Assembly (NCBI GenBank): GCA_023384135.1 | Contig: JAHDXS010000001.1 | Span: 620,001-684,000, forward strand | Length of the DNA: 64,000 nucleotides | Direction of reading: 5' to 3' | DNA from: Alphaproteobacteria bacterium | GTDB lineage: Bacteria > Pseudomonadota > Alphaproteobacteria > Micavibrionales > Micavibrionaceae | In this document: positions 29,265 through 37,441 of the stretch, in pieces | How the letters are laid out: each line of letters begins with the position of its first letter | Numbering within the stretch: position 1 is the first letter of the stretch | Translations under genes and position numbers: made by a program | Notes under the pieces: generated by a model | Told to the model about the DNA's origin: nothing | What the model saw: only the letters and a program-made list of their open reading frames with translations | Database searches by the model: none

Positions 29265-29364
29265 GGCTTTGCCCCTTTGATTCTGACGATGAAACGTGCC
29301 TGAAAACTCTCACAAATATGACGGAAAAAGATTGACAGAAGATGAAAGAAATCTAAGGAAAAGG

Positions 29365-31368
29365 TTACTTGGTCATGTCAACGACCCGGGCCAGCGCTTC
29401 AATGCTGGTCAGACCGTCCATAATTTTAAGAATGCCATCGTCCTTCATACTTTTGAAGCCTTTTTTAAGGGCCAGGTTTTTTAATTCAGCTTTCGATTCC
29501 CCGCGCGCCAGAACCTCATCCAAATCTTCGTCAAAAAGCAGGATCTCGACCACTGCGACCCGGCCTTTATACCCCTTACCTTTACAAGCCTCGCACCCCT
29601 CAGCGCTTGCGGTGTAAAGGGTCGTTTTGTCATCCGGCGCCATCTTGAGAATTTTCCGCTCCTCCTCGGTCGGCGTATATTCGACCTTGCAAGATTGACA
29701 TAATCTTCTGGCCAGCCGTTGGGCGAACACGGCAATAATCGCCCCGGCCAGCATCCCCGGCTTCATACCAAGGTCGAGCAATCGCGGGATCGCTCCGAAA
29801 GAGTCGTTCGTATGCAGCGACGTATAAACCTGATGCCCCGTCATCGCAGCCTTCAGCGCCATCTCCGCGGTAGTTTTATCCCGGATCTCGCCGATAAAGA
29901 TGATGTCCGGATCCTGCCGCAACAACGCCTTGATCCCGTCCGCGAACTCCAGAAACCCCTCCCGTACCGGCGTCTGCCGGATCATCGGCAGGGAATATTC
30001 GACCGGGTCTTCAAGGGTCTGGATATTGACTTTTACATCGTTGATTTCATTCAACATCGAATAAAGAGAGGTCGTTTTACCGCTACCCGTAGGGCCTGTC
30101 ACGATGATAATGCCCTCGGGCCGAGAGGTCGCAATCTTGATCTTGCGCTTATTCTCCTCACTGAACCCCAGGGCGCTAAGCGGCATGATACTCGCGCTCT
30201 TGTCCAGAACCCGCAGAACGATATTCTCCCCATAGACCGTCGGCAGCGACGAAACCCGAAAATCGGCTTCCCGACCGCCGACATTCAGGCCGAACCGCCC
30301 ATCCTGCGGCGAGAGCTTGTCGGCAATATTCATATCCGAAAGAATCTTGAGCCGCTGTGAAATACCGTTCCAGTGCTGCTTATGAAGGATCTGCGCGGTG
30401 AACAAGACCCCGTCGAGACGGTACCTTAGGCGCACGAAATTCTCTTCCGGCTCAAAATGAAGGTCAGATGCGCCGATTTTGACAGCCTCAAAAACCAGCG
30501 CATTCACAAGCCGCACGATCGGGTGCGAAAACGCCTCCGCCCCCGAAAGGCTGGCGACGTCCTTCTGCTCCTTGCCCTCTTCAAGTTCCTGAAGAATATC
30601 CTTGATGGAACTCGCATAACCGTAAGACGCATCGATGGCTTCGGAGAGAACCCCGGCCGTCGTGATATGCGGCCTGATCTGAAGCCCCTTCGGCAAAAAC
30701 CGCCGCAGCGTATCCAGCGCAACCACGTCATAAGGGTCCGCCATCGCGACATGCACAAACTTGTCGTCGATCGAAATCGGTAAAATCTGGTGCTTGATCG
30801 CAATCGATTTCTCCACCAGCGCAAGCGCATCCCCGTCAACGATGGTCGAACGCGGGTCGAAAATTCCGAAACCCGAGGTCTCGGCCAGAAACATCGTGAG
30901 CGTATCCTCGTCGATGAATCCAAGCTCGACGAGAATCTCGCCGAGCATTTTGTTGCTGATCTTCTTTTCCTGCAACGCGACGTTGAGTTGGTCGGCTGTA
31001 ATAAGCCCCATCTCGACCATGCGCTCGCCCATACGCTGTTTTTTCGGCCCCTCTGCAGAGGCATCGCCATCCGCCCCACCGCCGCCAAAAGACTGAAGGC
31101 CGCCCTTGCCGCCGGAGACCTCCTTCTGGCTCTCCTCCTCCTTACGTTTCAGAAACGGGAAAAAGGGCGCCGGAAGGTTGGGACCGGAAGCCTTCTTGGA
31201 AGGCCCAGAGGGACCGGACGGAGGCCCCTTGTCCGAACCGTCAACGAAGAAACCGTCCTCCACAACGAAGTCAATGGACTCCCCCCCCTCAGGCTTGGCA
31301 GCCTTGGGTCTAACCGGCAGATCGTCGTCCACGACGTTAAAATCGATTGTCTCGTCTTCGTCGGCCAT
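29365..31368 (-). CDS. Pilus assembly ATPase (PilB/MshE/GspE family)
   Basis: A 667-residue extension motor. The N-terminal ~110 residues are an acidic, Pro/Gly-rich linker; an MshEN-type domain follows (RMGERMVEMGLITADQLNVA), a domain that in MshE binds c-di-GMP. The ATPase core has GPTGSGKTTS, LEDPVEYSLP, IIFIGEIRD and HTNDSFGAIPR. The four-cysteine zinc motif is RLCQSCK ... GCEACKGKGY. It is the first gene of the minus-strand pilus block. Confidence 0.93.
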   Translation of the reverse strand: MADEDETIDFNVVDDDLPVRPKAAKPEGGESIDFVVEDGFFVDGSDKGPPSGPSGPSKKASGPNLPAPFFPFLKRKEEESQKEVSGGKGGLQSFGGGGADGDASAEGPKKQRMGERMVEMGLITADQLNVALQEKKISNKMLGEILVELGFIDEDTLTMFLAETSGFGIFDPRSTIVDGDALALVEKSIAIKHQILPISIDDKFVHVAMADPYDVVALDTLRRFLPKGLQIRPHITTAGVLSEAIDASYGYASSIKDILQELEEGKEQKDVASLSGAEAFSHPIVRLVNALVFEAVKIGASDLHFEPEENFVRLRYRLDGVLFTAQILHKQHWNGISQRLKILSDMNIADKLSPQDGRFGLNVGGREADFRVSSLPTVYGENIVLRVLDKSASIMPLSALGFSEENKRKIKIATSRPEGIIIVTGPTGSGKTTSLYSMLNEINDVKVNIQTLEDPVEYSLPMIRQTPVREGFLEFADGIKALLRQDPDIIFIGEIRDKTTAEMALKAAMTGHQVYTSLHTNDSFGAIPRLLDLGMKPGMLAGAIIAVFAQRLARRLCQSCKVEYTPTEEERKILKMAPDDKTTLYTASAEGCEACKGKGYKGRVAVVEILLFDEDLDEVLARGESKAELKNLALKKGFKSMKDDGILKIMDGLTSIEALARVVDMTK

Positions 31369-31570
31369 GATTCCAAGATTCGTAAATTCGGCAAAAAAGT
31401 TAGCACATACGCACTTTAAGAAGGACGCAACTCCACATCATTAGATATCACGCAAATCTTAATAATTTGATTACGAATTCCCCGGGCGAGGGGAAACCGG
31501 AAAACAGACGCAGAAAGAGAAATACATGAATAAACTATAATGATCCCCCACCCCTGACAACTGCCATTTG

Positions 31571-31611
31571 CGAAAAACAAAAAGAAGCGCCCGCACTTTT
31601 GCGGGCGCTTC
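31571..31611 (-). terminator. Intrinsic terminator of the glutamine synthetase gene
   Basis: On the minus strand GAAGCGCCCGC-loop-GCGGGCGCTTC (31611-31584) is followed by TTTTTGTTTTT. It ends glnII transcription. The rest of the 273-bp gap 31369-31641 should hold the promoter of the pilus block; no clear -35/-10 pair was picked out. Confidence 0.92.
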
Positions 31612-31641
31612 GGAATGTGGCTGATAGGCCGCTAAAGTCGA

Positions 31642-32754
31642 TTACTCGGCGGCAATCGCGATTTTTGCATCCTTGCGCGGCCAGGACGTAAAGGTCATAA
31701 CCTTCTCATCGATACCGCATACGGTCGTGCACAGGCGTGCAGCAACCAGATACGGATCGGCGTTCGCGCCGGGGCGGCGGTCTTCAAAGTAACCATAACC
31801 CTTGATCGCAACGGGCTTGGGGATACGGATCGAACAACCGCGGTCAGCATCGCCGACACGGAACGTGTTGATATCACAGGTCTCATGATGTCCGGTCAGA
31901 CGGTCATGGTTCCCCGCACCATAAACGGCGATATGCTCGAAATGCCTCTTGGAAAGCGCATCGGTCGCCGCCTTGATCGCCGCACGGCCCTTCTGGGGAT
32001 CGCGGATATCTTTGGTGGAGAAGTTCGTGTGCATCCCCGCACCATTCCAGTCACCTTTGACAGGCTTGACGTCGAAGGTCACCATCACGCCGTAATCCTC
32101 GGCAACGCGGCACAGAAGCCAGCGGCCCAGCCAAACTTGATCGGCCATGTCGATCGCGCTGGCGGTCTCGGAGGGATCGCCCCGGTATCCGATTTGGAAT
32201 TCCCACTGGCCGGGCATAACCTCGGCGTTGATCCCGTAGAACATCATGCCGGCATCAAGGCAAAGCGCCGCATGCTCTTCAACAACGTCACGACCAAAAA
32301 CCTCATCGGCGCCGACACCGCAGTAATACGGGCCTTGGGGACGCGGGAAGCCGTACTCCGGCCAGCCCAGAGGCTGACGCCCGCGGAAGAACGTATATTC
32401 CTGCTCATAACCGCACCACGGCTCCTGCTTGGCCGCGCCGGCATCCAGAACCGCGCGCAGCTGGGCGCGGGAGTTGGATTCATGGGGCGTATCGTCGGGG
32501 TTGAACACTTCGCACATCACCAGAAAGTTGCCTTCACCGCGAATCGGGTCGGGAAAGAAGCTGACCGGCTTCAGGATACAGTCAGAATCATGGCCGTGGG
32601 CCTGATTTGTAGACGATCCATCAAAGCTCCACTCCGGGAAGTTTTCGATTTTCGGGTTTGCGCCAACACTCACGACGCGCGCCTTGGAACGCAAGTTTCT
32701 CGTGGGAACAGAGCCGTCAATCCAGATATATTCTGCAAGTCCTACTTTAGACAT
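31642..32754 (-). CDS. glnII: Glutamine synthetase, class II (eukaryote-like)
   Basis: A 370-residue enzyme joining ammonium to glutamate with ATP. The short length and motifs (FDGSSTNQAHGHDSD, KGDWNGAGMHTNFSTKD, GNHDRLTGHHETCD, RGCSIRIP) identify the GSII class rather than the ~470-residue GlnA. The start is ATG 32754 behind a perfect AGGAGG; a longer in-frame reading to 32805 has no support. GSII lacks the adenylylation loop, so control is probably transcriptional. It forms its own transcription unit with promoter and terminator. Confidence 0.95.
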   Translation of the reverse strand: MSKVGLAEYIWIDGSVPTRNLRSKARVVSVGANPKIENFPEWSFDGSSTNQAHGHDSDCILKPVSFFPDPIRGEGNFLVMCEVFNPDDTPHESNSRAQLRAVLDAGAAKQEPWCGYEQEYTFFRGRQPLGWPEYGFPRPQGPYYCGVGADEVFGRDVVEEHAALCLDAGMMFYGINAEVMPGQWEFQIGYRGDPSETASAIDMADQVWLGRWLLCRVAEDYGVMVTFDVKPVKGDWNGAGMHTNFSTKDIRDPQKGRAAIKAATDALSKRHFEHIAVYGAGNHDRLTGHHETCDINTFRVGDADRGCSIRIPKPVAIKGYGYFEDRRPGANADPYLVAARLCTTVCGIDEKVMTFTSWPRKDAKIAIAAE

Positions 32755-32795
32755 AAAATTCCTCCTAGCTCGTTTTTTTAACGCATTGCAGCAAA

Positions 32796-32823
32796 TATCT
32801 AGCATTTAATAAGAGAAATGCAA
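32796..32823 (-). promoter_or_regulatory. Candidate promoter of glnII
   Basis: On the minus strand TTGCAT (32823-32818), a 16-base spacer and TAGATA (32801-32796) lie about 42 bases before the glnII ATG. It is a plausible sigma-70 promoter, not a sigma-54 type. Confidence 0.4.
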
Positions 32824-32859
32824 TGTTTTTCTCACAAAGAAACGATCTAAAAGGCCCGG

Positions 32860-33603
32860 CTACTCGACCTCAGCGCTTAACAGGACGGGAACCGTAGTCG
32901 CAAACGTGAAGTTAAGACTGTGCTTCGGATTTGGCCCGGCGGAATCAACCCGCAGGTCGAAAAACTTGTCGACCAGCTGGAACCCCGGGATCAAACCATC
33001 TGTTTTTTTGTCGCGCATGTCCTTCTGCGGCACGGCCACGATCACCCCGCCCTCACGTGTAAAACCGAAATGTCTGGCCCATCGATCAGCGTCCGGCGGA
33101 CCGGACTGCTTGGCATTTTCATTATAGATCAATATCTTGACCATAATAACATCAGGGTGAGGAAGCACGACCTGCCCCTGCGTCTCTTTTTTGATCACCT
33201 CTTCGACGGGAACAGTGCCTTCATCAAATTTCTGCTGGGTGCCGCCCAAAGTGCCTTTGGTTTTCGCACCGGAATAGGCCTGAGAGATCGGCGAGGTCAT
33301 ATCGATATACTCAACAATGATGACCTTACCCTTAAGATCGGCCATCTTAAACTCAACCCCGGTCTGATCAACCAACGGGATATCTGGAAATTGTTTGTTC
33401 ATCTTGGGCGGCCATGGATCGGGCAGATTGGGATTTTTCATTTGGACGTTATACATCTTCGCAAAGGCCTCTTTGCGGGCCTCAGGGTCGGGATTCTTAT
33501 TAGCCTCAAGCACCATAACCGCCAGAATGATGAGGAACGCCAGAACGGACAAGAGGAAGTAAACAACGTAATAGGCGTACTTGATGACTTTTTGCTTATC
33601 CAT
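32860..33603 (-). CDS. Membrane-anchored redoxin-fold protein lacking the catalytic cysteines
   Basis: A 247-residue protein with one N-terminal membrane span (YYVVYFLLSVLAFLIILAVMV). The body starts FPDIPLVDQTGVEFKMADLKGK and VIIVEYIDMTSP, the pattern of SCO1/AhpC/redoxin proteins. Where those have a CxxxC or CxxC, this reads TSPISQ, and no cysteine occurs in the whole protein. It may be a structural or chaperone-like relative, not an oxidoreductase. It lies 105 bp upstream of glnII on the same strand. Confidence 0.65.
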   Translation of the reverse strand: MDKQKVIKYAYYVVYFLLSVLAFLIILAVMVLEANKNPDPEARKEAFAKMYNVQMKNPNLPDPWPPKMNKQFPDIPLVDQTGVEFKMADLKGKVIIVEYIDMTSPISQAYSGAKTKGTLGGTQQKFDEGTVPVEEVIKKETQGQVVLPHPDVIMVKILIYNENAKQSGPPDADRWARHFGFTREGGVIVAVPQKDMRDKKTDGLIPGFQLVDKFFDLRVDSAGPNPKHSLNFTFATTVPVLLSAEVE

Positions 33604-33662
33604 GACGGCTCTGCCCTGTTGATGACGTATTCAAAATAAAACATACTTTGGCTATAGTCTCA

Positions 33663-34568
33663 ATGATGATGGACCAAATAATCCGCCAAGGCACCATAAC
33701 CCCCGCGCAACTGCAGACTCTTTTGATGCAGGATGATGGGCTGGTGTCCAGCTCCTTAAAAATTCTGGATTCCACCTTCGTCCTTCCCGGATCCCCTGAA
33801 AATCTTAGAGAAAACTATAACAATCGACGACTGCCGGGCGCTCTGTTTTTCGATATTGACGGTATAGCTGACAAAGCCGCCCCGCTGCCCCACACCGCCC
33901 CGACTCGGCATATCTTCGAAGCCGGAATGTCGGCGTTGGGTATAACGCCGGATGATCTTGTCGTTCTCTATGGCCAGCACGGGATGACCATGGGCCCGTG
34001 CAGGGTCTGGTGGACCTTGCGGCTGTTTGGCCATGATCGGGTCTGCGTTCTGGATGGCGGTTTACCGGCATGGATAAGATTCGGCGGGACAGTTGAAAAC
34101 TCACCCCCGAAGCCCCCCGCGCCCTCACACTATAAAGCGCGCGCGATCCGCGAAGAGCTCCTGATATCCCGTGATCGGGTAACACAGGCGATGGAAAGCG
34201 GTATGCACCCTATTCTCGACGCCCGCCCAAGAGCACGTTTCGACGGCACCGCCCCGGAACCCCGCCCCGGCATGCGGTCCGGCCATATCCCGGGCAGCCT
34301 CAACATACCCGCATCCGACCTCGTCGATCCCGAACGCGGCACACTCAAGCCCGACAGCGAATTAAAAAGAATCTTAGAGGATGCTGGCTTCGACTTCACC
34401 ACTCCGAATGCGCCCAAGGCAATCGCCACCTGCGGCAGCGGCATAACGGCCTGCGTAATCGCTTTAGCCCTCTACCGTCAGGGTTTTGATAAAATTGGCG
34501 TTTACGACGGCTCATGGGCCGAATGGGGACAGGAATCCGCAGGAAATAAAATCAGCTGCGCCCCTTAG
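33663..34568 (+). CDS. Rhodanese-family sulfurtransferase (3-mercaptopyruvate sulfurtransferase-like)
   Basis: About 301 residues with two rhodanese domains. The N-terminal domain has RLPGALFFDIDGIADKAAPL and DDLVVLYGQHGM; the C-terminal domain has ILDARPRARFDG and RSGHIPGSLNIPASDLVD. The active-site loop ATCGSGITACVIA has the CGSG(I/V)TA pattern of mercaptopyruvate sulfurtransferases. Three consecutive ATGs (33663, 33666, 33669) and an upstream TTG (33648) make the exact start uncertain; no good ribosome site is seen. Confidence 0.92.
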   Translation: MMMDQIIRQGTITPAQLQTLLMQDDGLVSSSLKILDSTFVLPGSPENLRENYNNRRLPGALFFDIDGIADKAAPLPHTAPTRHIFEAGMSALGITPDDLVVLYGQHGMTMGPCRVWWTLRLFGHDRVCVLDGGLPAWIRFGGTVENSPPKPPAPSHYKARAIREELLISRDRVTQAMESGMHPILDARPRARFDGTAPEPRPGMRSGHIPGSLNIPASDLVDPERGTLKPDSELKRILEDAGFDFTTPNAPKAIATCGSGITACVIALALYRQGFDKIGVYDGSWAEWGQESAGNKISCAP

Positions 34569-34651
34569 TCAAAAAAGCACGCCTCAAGCCTCTGCAAATC
34601 CAAATTTTTTAGGCCGCTTAAATCATTAACAACAAATCAAATATAAATTTT

Positions 34652-34681
34652 TTGCACTGAAATTGTTACTTTAACTATAAA
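34652..34681 (+). promoter_or_regulatory. Candidate promoter in the 34.6-34.9 kb gap
   Basis: TTGCAC (34652-34657), an 18-base spacer and TATAAA (34676-34681) in a strongly AT-rich stretch. It points toward the small ORF and terminator downstream. No annotated gene on the plus strand follows within 1 kb. Confidence 0.5.
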
Positions 34682-34733
34682 TCAAACGCCCGATTACAGG
34701 TTAACTTATTACTCATTTATTACAGGAAGAACC

Positions 34734-34784
34734 ATGTTTATTTCTTTGTGCAACGCAAAAAACGATGAATACATAAAAAAATGA
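34734..34784 (+). CDS. Possible 16-residue micropeptide
   Basis: MFISLCNAKNDEYIKK, starting at ATG 34734 with AGGAAG seven bases upstream. It is too short for sequence-based assignment. The ribosome-site-like spacing and its place between promoter and terminator are the only support. Confidence 0.2.
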   Translation: MFISLCNAKNDEYIKK

Positions 34785-34864
34785 CGAAAAATGAAGAAAA
34801 TTATTGCAGGCCCCAGCAAAAGCGCGTATAAACTCCCCCAACACACCCTCTATTACCGCCGTTT

Positions 34865-34902
34865 GTCCGGAGCGCTTTGCAAAAAGTCTCCGGACTTTTT
34901 TT
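34865..34902 (+). terminator. Intrinsic terminator, plus strand
   Basis: GTCCGGAG (34865-34872) and CTCCGGAC (34888-34895) form a perfect 8-bp stem with a 15-base loop, followed by seven T's. There is no T-run on the minus side, so it does not serve the convergent gene. It is almost 300 bases after the sulfurtransferase stop. Confidence 0.85.
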
Positions 34903-34933
34903 ATCCTGCTGTATTTTTCATAATGAATAACCG

Positions 34934-35875
34934 CTAACGGTTGAGTTCGGCCTGAATGCCGCGCAGCCTGTCGGCATCCTGAGCCTGATAGGTAATATAC
35001 CGTGCATCGGCCAGAATCTGATGACCGCCCGTACGCTCGAAAACGCCGACATCCCATCCCGGCGGCAGGGCGACCTGCATAAGAAAGTTCTGCGTGACCG
35101 TTCTTTGCCCGAAGCCCTCGCGGTTTCGGATCTCGGGAATCGCGACGGCCTCTTGATAGGCGGTCAAAACATTGTTGGTCTGTATATCCTTGAGATTATA
35201 ACGAAACGTCGCGTCGAAGGCGTTACGCCAAGCCTGCTCCTGCGTGCCCCCGCGCGTGAGGGTATTGTCGTAGATATTGACCAGGTCTTGCATCATGGAC
35301 CCCGCGGCGGGTGCGGGCAGACTGGCCCCACTGACACGCGCCTCATGTCGCGCCATCGCCTCGAAAGCATAAGCCCCGGCCTCGGCGAACCGCAGCGTTA
35401 AAACGGCGTGGTAAGGCGTCATCTCAAAACTGTCAAAATCGATCCCGTCATATTTGTGCTTCCATTCATGCATAAGATGCCCGGGATCGTTCCCGGAAAA
35501 GAGGATCAGATTATTCCTGTGCTTGTATTCCGCATCGTGCTCGACACCCGCACGCTGATCGCGCATAGCCCCTTCGGTGTAACAGATCGCCGTGCGGGAT
35601 GAGTCCAGATCGGCCACGGCCGCAAGCCCAAGCGGAAAACGCGTAAGAGTGCTCCGCATTTCTCCGATTGCCTTTGAAACGCCTCGGGAATCCGCGCCGC
35701 GCCCATCGAGCAGAACGCAATCAGCGGTCCGCCCGTCATCAAGATAATAGTTGTGAACAGGATTCGAAGGAGCCTCCTGCGCCGCTCCGGTGGGCGTATA
35801 GAGGCTGCAACTAGTCGTAAGCGCAAAGACGGTGCACAGCAAACCGGTCCTGACCTGATCGATTTTTCGCCCCAT
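34934..35875 (-). CDS. Putative HExxH metallopeptidase-like lipoprotein
   Basis: About 313 residues from ATG 35875 (GTG 35881 is possible). The N-terminus TGLLCTVFALTTSCSLYTP looks like a lipoprotein signal with Cys at the cleavage site. GHLMHEWKHKYD contains HEWKH, a zincin-type HExxH, and a downstream FAEAGAYAFEAMARHEA could supply the third ligand (Glu), as in gluzincins. Helix-rich remainder. No named family assigned; peptidase activity is inferred from the motif only. Confidence 0.65.
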   Translation of the reverse strand: MGRKIDQVRTGLLCTVFALTTSCSLYTPTGAAQEAPSNPVHNYYLDDGRTADCVLLDGRGADSRGVSKAIGEMRSTLTRFPLGLAAVADLDSSRTAICYTEGAMRDQRAGVEHDAEYKHRNNLILFSGNDPGHLMHEWKHKYDGIDFDSFEMTPYHAVLTLRFAEAGAYAFEAMARHEARVSGASLPAPAAGSMMQDLVNIYDNTLTRGGTQEQAWRNAFDATFRYNLKDIQTNNVLTAYQEAVAIPEIRNREGFGQRTVTQNFLMQVALPPGWDVGVFERTGGHQILADARYITYQAQDADRLRGIQAELNR

Positions 35876-35990
35876 GGCCACTTTTCAACCCTTATAGATA
35901 ACCCACTCTAGCATTTTAACGCATCTCCTGTAAAATCGTTAGGATAAGGGCTTATTAGAAGCGCCGCTCTTTGATAATAAGATCAAGCCT

Positions 35991-36899
35991 ATGATAAAGA
36001 ATATATTTTTAAGCATTTTTGCCCTGCTTGTTGCGACCGCAGCACCCGTCTTTGCACAAACGCCACCCGCCGCCGCCCCTGAAACACACGCCCCTTCGGC
36101 AGCAACGGCGGCCCCACCGCCTGCACCGCTCTGCGAGCTCGGCGTTATAGAGGCCCGGCCAATGCCTGTGACCGTGACGCTGGACGAAAAGCGCCAAAAA
36201 CTGAGTCTCACGACCCGCTATGGCTTTGAAAGAAAGATCCCTAAGGGCAAGCCGCCATACACGCTGGTCAGCGAAATCTCAGCCATCGTCTTCGATGATT
36301 TTTTGCGCGCTTACAACAACTTCCTGCTCAAACGAGTTGGGCCGGCCAACCGCTGCGACAAGCTTGAAATCGGAAAATTACAGGTCAACGTAGATAAAAG
36401 CGGCGCGGCAAACGGGTACTTCGTGGGTCGCTACATCGACCGGATGTGCATGACCCTCAGATTTTTTGACAGCAAACCGCGCGACTTCGACCGCGACATG
36501 TTTGTTCTCTATAGTGCCCAGGGAATCACCGGCGCCAAAAACACCTTTAAACCGGCCTTTCGCTCCGGCAAGTTTTTCATCGACGTTGAAACAATCTATG
36601 AGCCGATCGAGGAACCGTCCATCTTCGGACGCGGCGGCGCTACGCTCTCGGGCCTTTATAAAGAAAAACTCGAAAATTTTATGTCTGATGAGGATACAAA
36701 AAAGCTGATCGCCGAAATTCTACCTGAGCCAGGCAAGGAAACAAACAAATCCGGTTTTAAATTCGCCTCGGCCGCTTTCCTGAAAAACAGGGAAGGGAAA
36801 ATCCAGCTCACCTTCATGCTTCAAAGGCCCATGAAAGAAGAAAACGCCTGCGCGCTCCGTGAGAAACTATTGAAGGGCGGGTTTACCCCGGGAAAATAA
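35991..36899 (+). CDS. Secreted protein of unknown function
   Basis: A 302-residue protein with a clear Sec signal (MIKNIFLSIFALLVATAAPV, then FAQ) and an Ala/Pro-rich linker (about 25-45). A globular remainder follows: ICTN-free, with three or four cysteines (CELG, NRCDKLE, DRMCMTL, ENACALR). No motif I recognise. It stands alone between two minus-strand genes. Confidence 0.7.
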   Translation: MIKNIFLSIFALLVATAAPVFAQTPPAAAPETHAPSAATAAPPPAPLCELGVIEARPMPVTVTLDEKRQKLSLTTRYGFERKIPKGKPPYTLVSEISAIVFDDFLRAYNNFLLKRVGPANRCDKLEIGKLQVNVDKSGAANGYFVGRYIDRMCMTLRFFDSKPRDFDRDMFVLYSAQGITGAKNTFKPAFRSGKFFIDVETIYEPIEEPSIFGRGGATLSGLYKEKLENFMSDEDTKKLIAEILPEPGKETNKSGFKFASAAFLKNREGKIQLTFMLQRPMKEENACALREKLLKGGFTPGK

Positions 36900-36908
36900 G
36901 AACGGCAT

Positions 36909-37403
36909 CTAAGGCGTAAAATTTCCAAGATCCTGATGCAGCACCTTGTCGCCCGGCATGATGCCAAGGGCCTGCGTCTCTCCCCCGTTTAATTCCAGAA
37001 CCGCCTTAACCGGGGCCAGCGAGGGTACGAGCGTAGTATCGAGGGGCTTCGCCATCGGATGGATGTGTTTGATCTGCCCGTCGGCTCCAATAAACACCAT
37101 ATCAAGCGGTATAAGCGTGTTCTTCATCCAGAACTCGGCCTCTCTCTCGACGGGAAGAATGAAAATCATTCCATACCGCGCGGGCATCTCCTTTCGGAAC
37201 ATAAGGCCTCTGTATATTTCTTCTTGAGTCCGCGCCACCTCGACGGTGAAATCCAGAACCGTGCCGTCCTGTTTTTCCACGCGCAACATAGTCGGCGTCA
37301 GGAGTTGAGGTTTAACCTCGATCGACATAACCAGCCCGACAGCGACAACGAACCCTACCCCCATCAGGATCAGCAAACCGTAATTCTTGATAAAATTCAG
37401 CAT
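36909..37403 (-). CDS. DUF192 family protein
   Basis: A 164-residue protein with an N-terminal membrane anchor (YGLLILMGVGFVVAVGLVMSI) and a DUF192 domain: TQEEIYRGLMFRKEMP, GMIFILPVEREAEFWMKNTL, PLDMVFIGADGQI and the terminal GIMPGDKV. The family is widespread and periplasmic or membrane-tethered; its function is unsettled. Converges with the secreted protein gene at 35991. Confidence 0.9.
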   Translation of the reverse strand: MLNFIKNYGLLILMGVGFVVAVGLVMSIEVKPQLLTPTMLRVEKQDGTVLDFTVEVARTQEEIYRGLMFRKEMPARYGMIFILPVEREAEFWMKNTLIPLDMVFIGADGQIKHIHPMAKPLDTTLVPSLAPVKAVLELNGGETQALGIMPGDKVLHQDLGNFTP

Positions 37404-37441
37404 GGAAGCCTTTGCCTCTCCTGATCTGATCGACTGAAAAA

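Larger units (their letters stand above)
34688..34902 (+). ncRNA. Candidate small RNA or micropeptide transcript
   Basis: A promoter-like pair at 34652-34681 and an intrinsic terminator at 34865-34902 bound a region of about 215 bases with no sizeable gene. A 16-codon ORF sits inside. The transcript end lies 31 bases before the end of the convergent metalloprotease-like gene. This could be a small regulatory RNA, a leaderless micropeptide message, or the terminated tail of the sulfurtransferase transcript. Confidence 0.35.
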
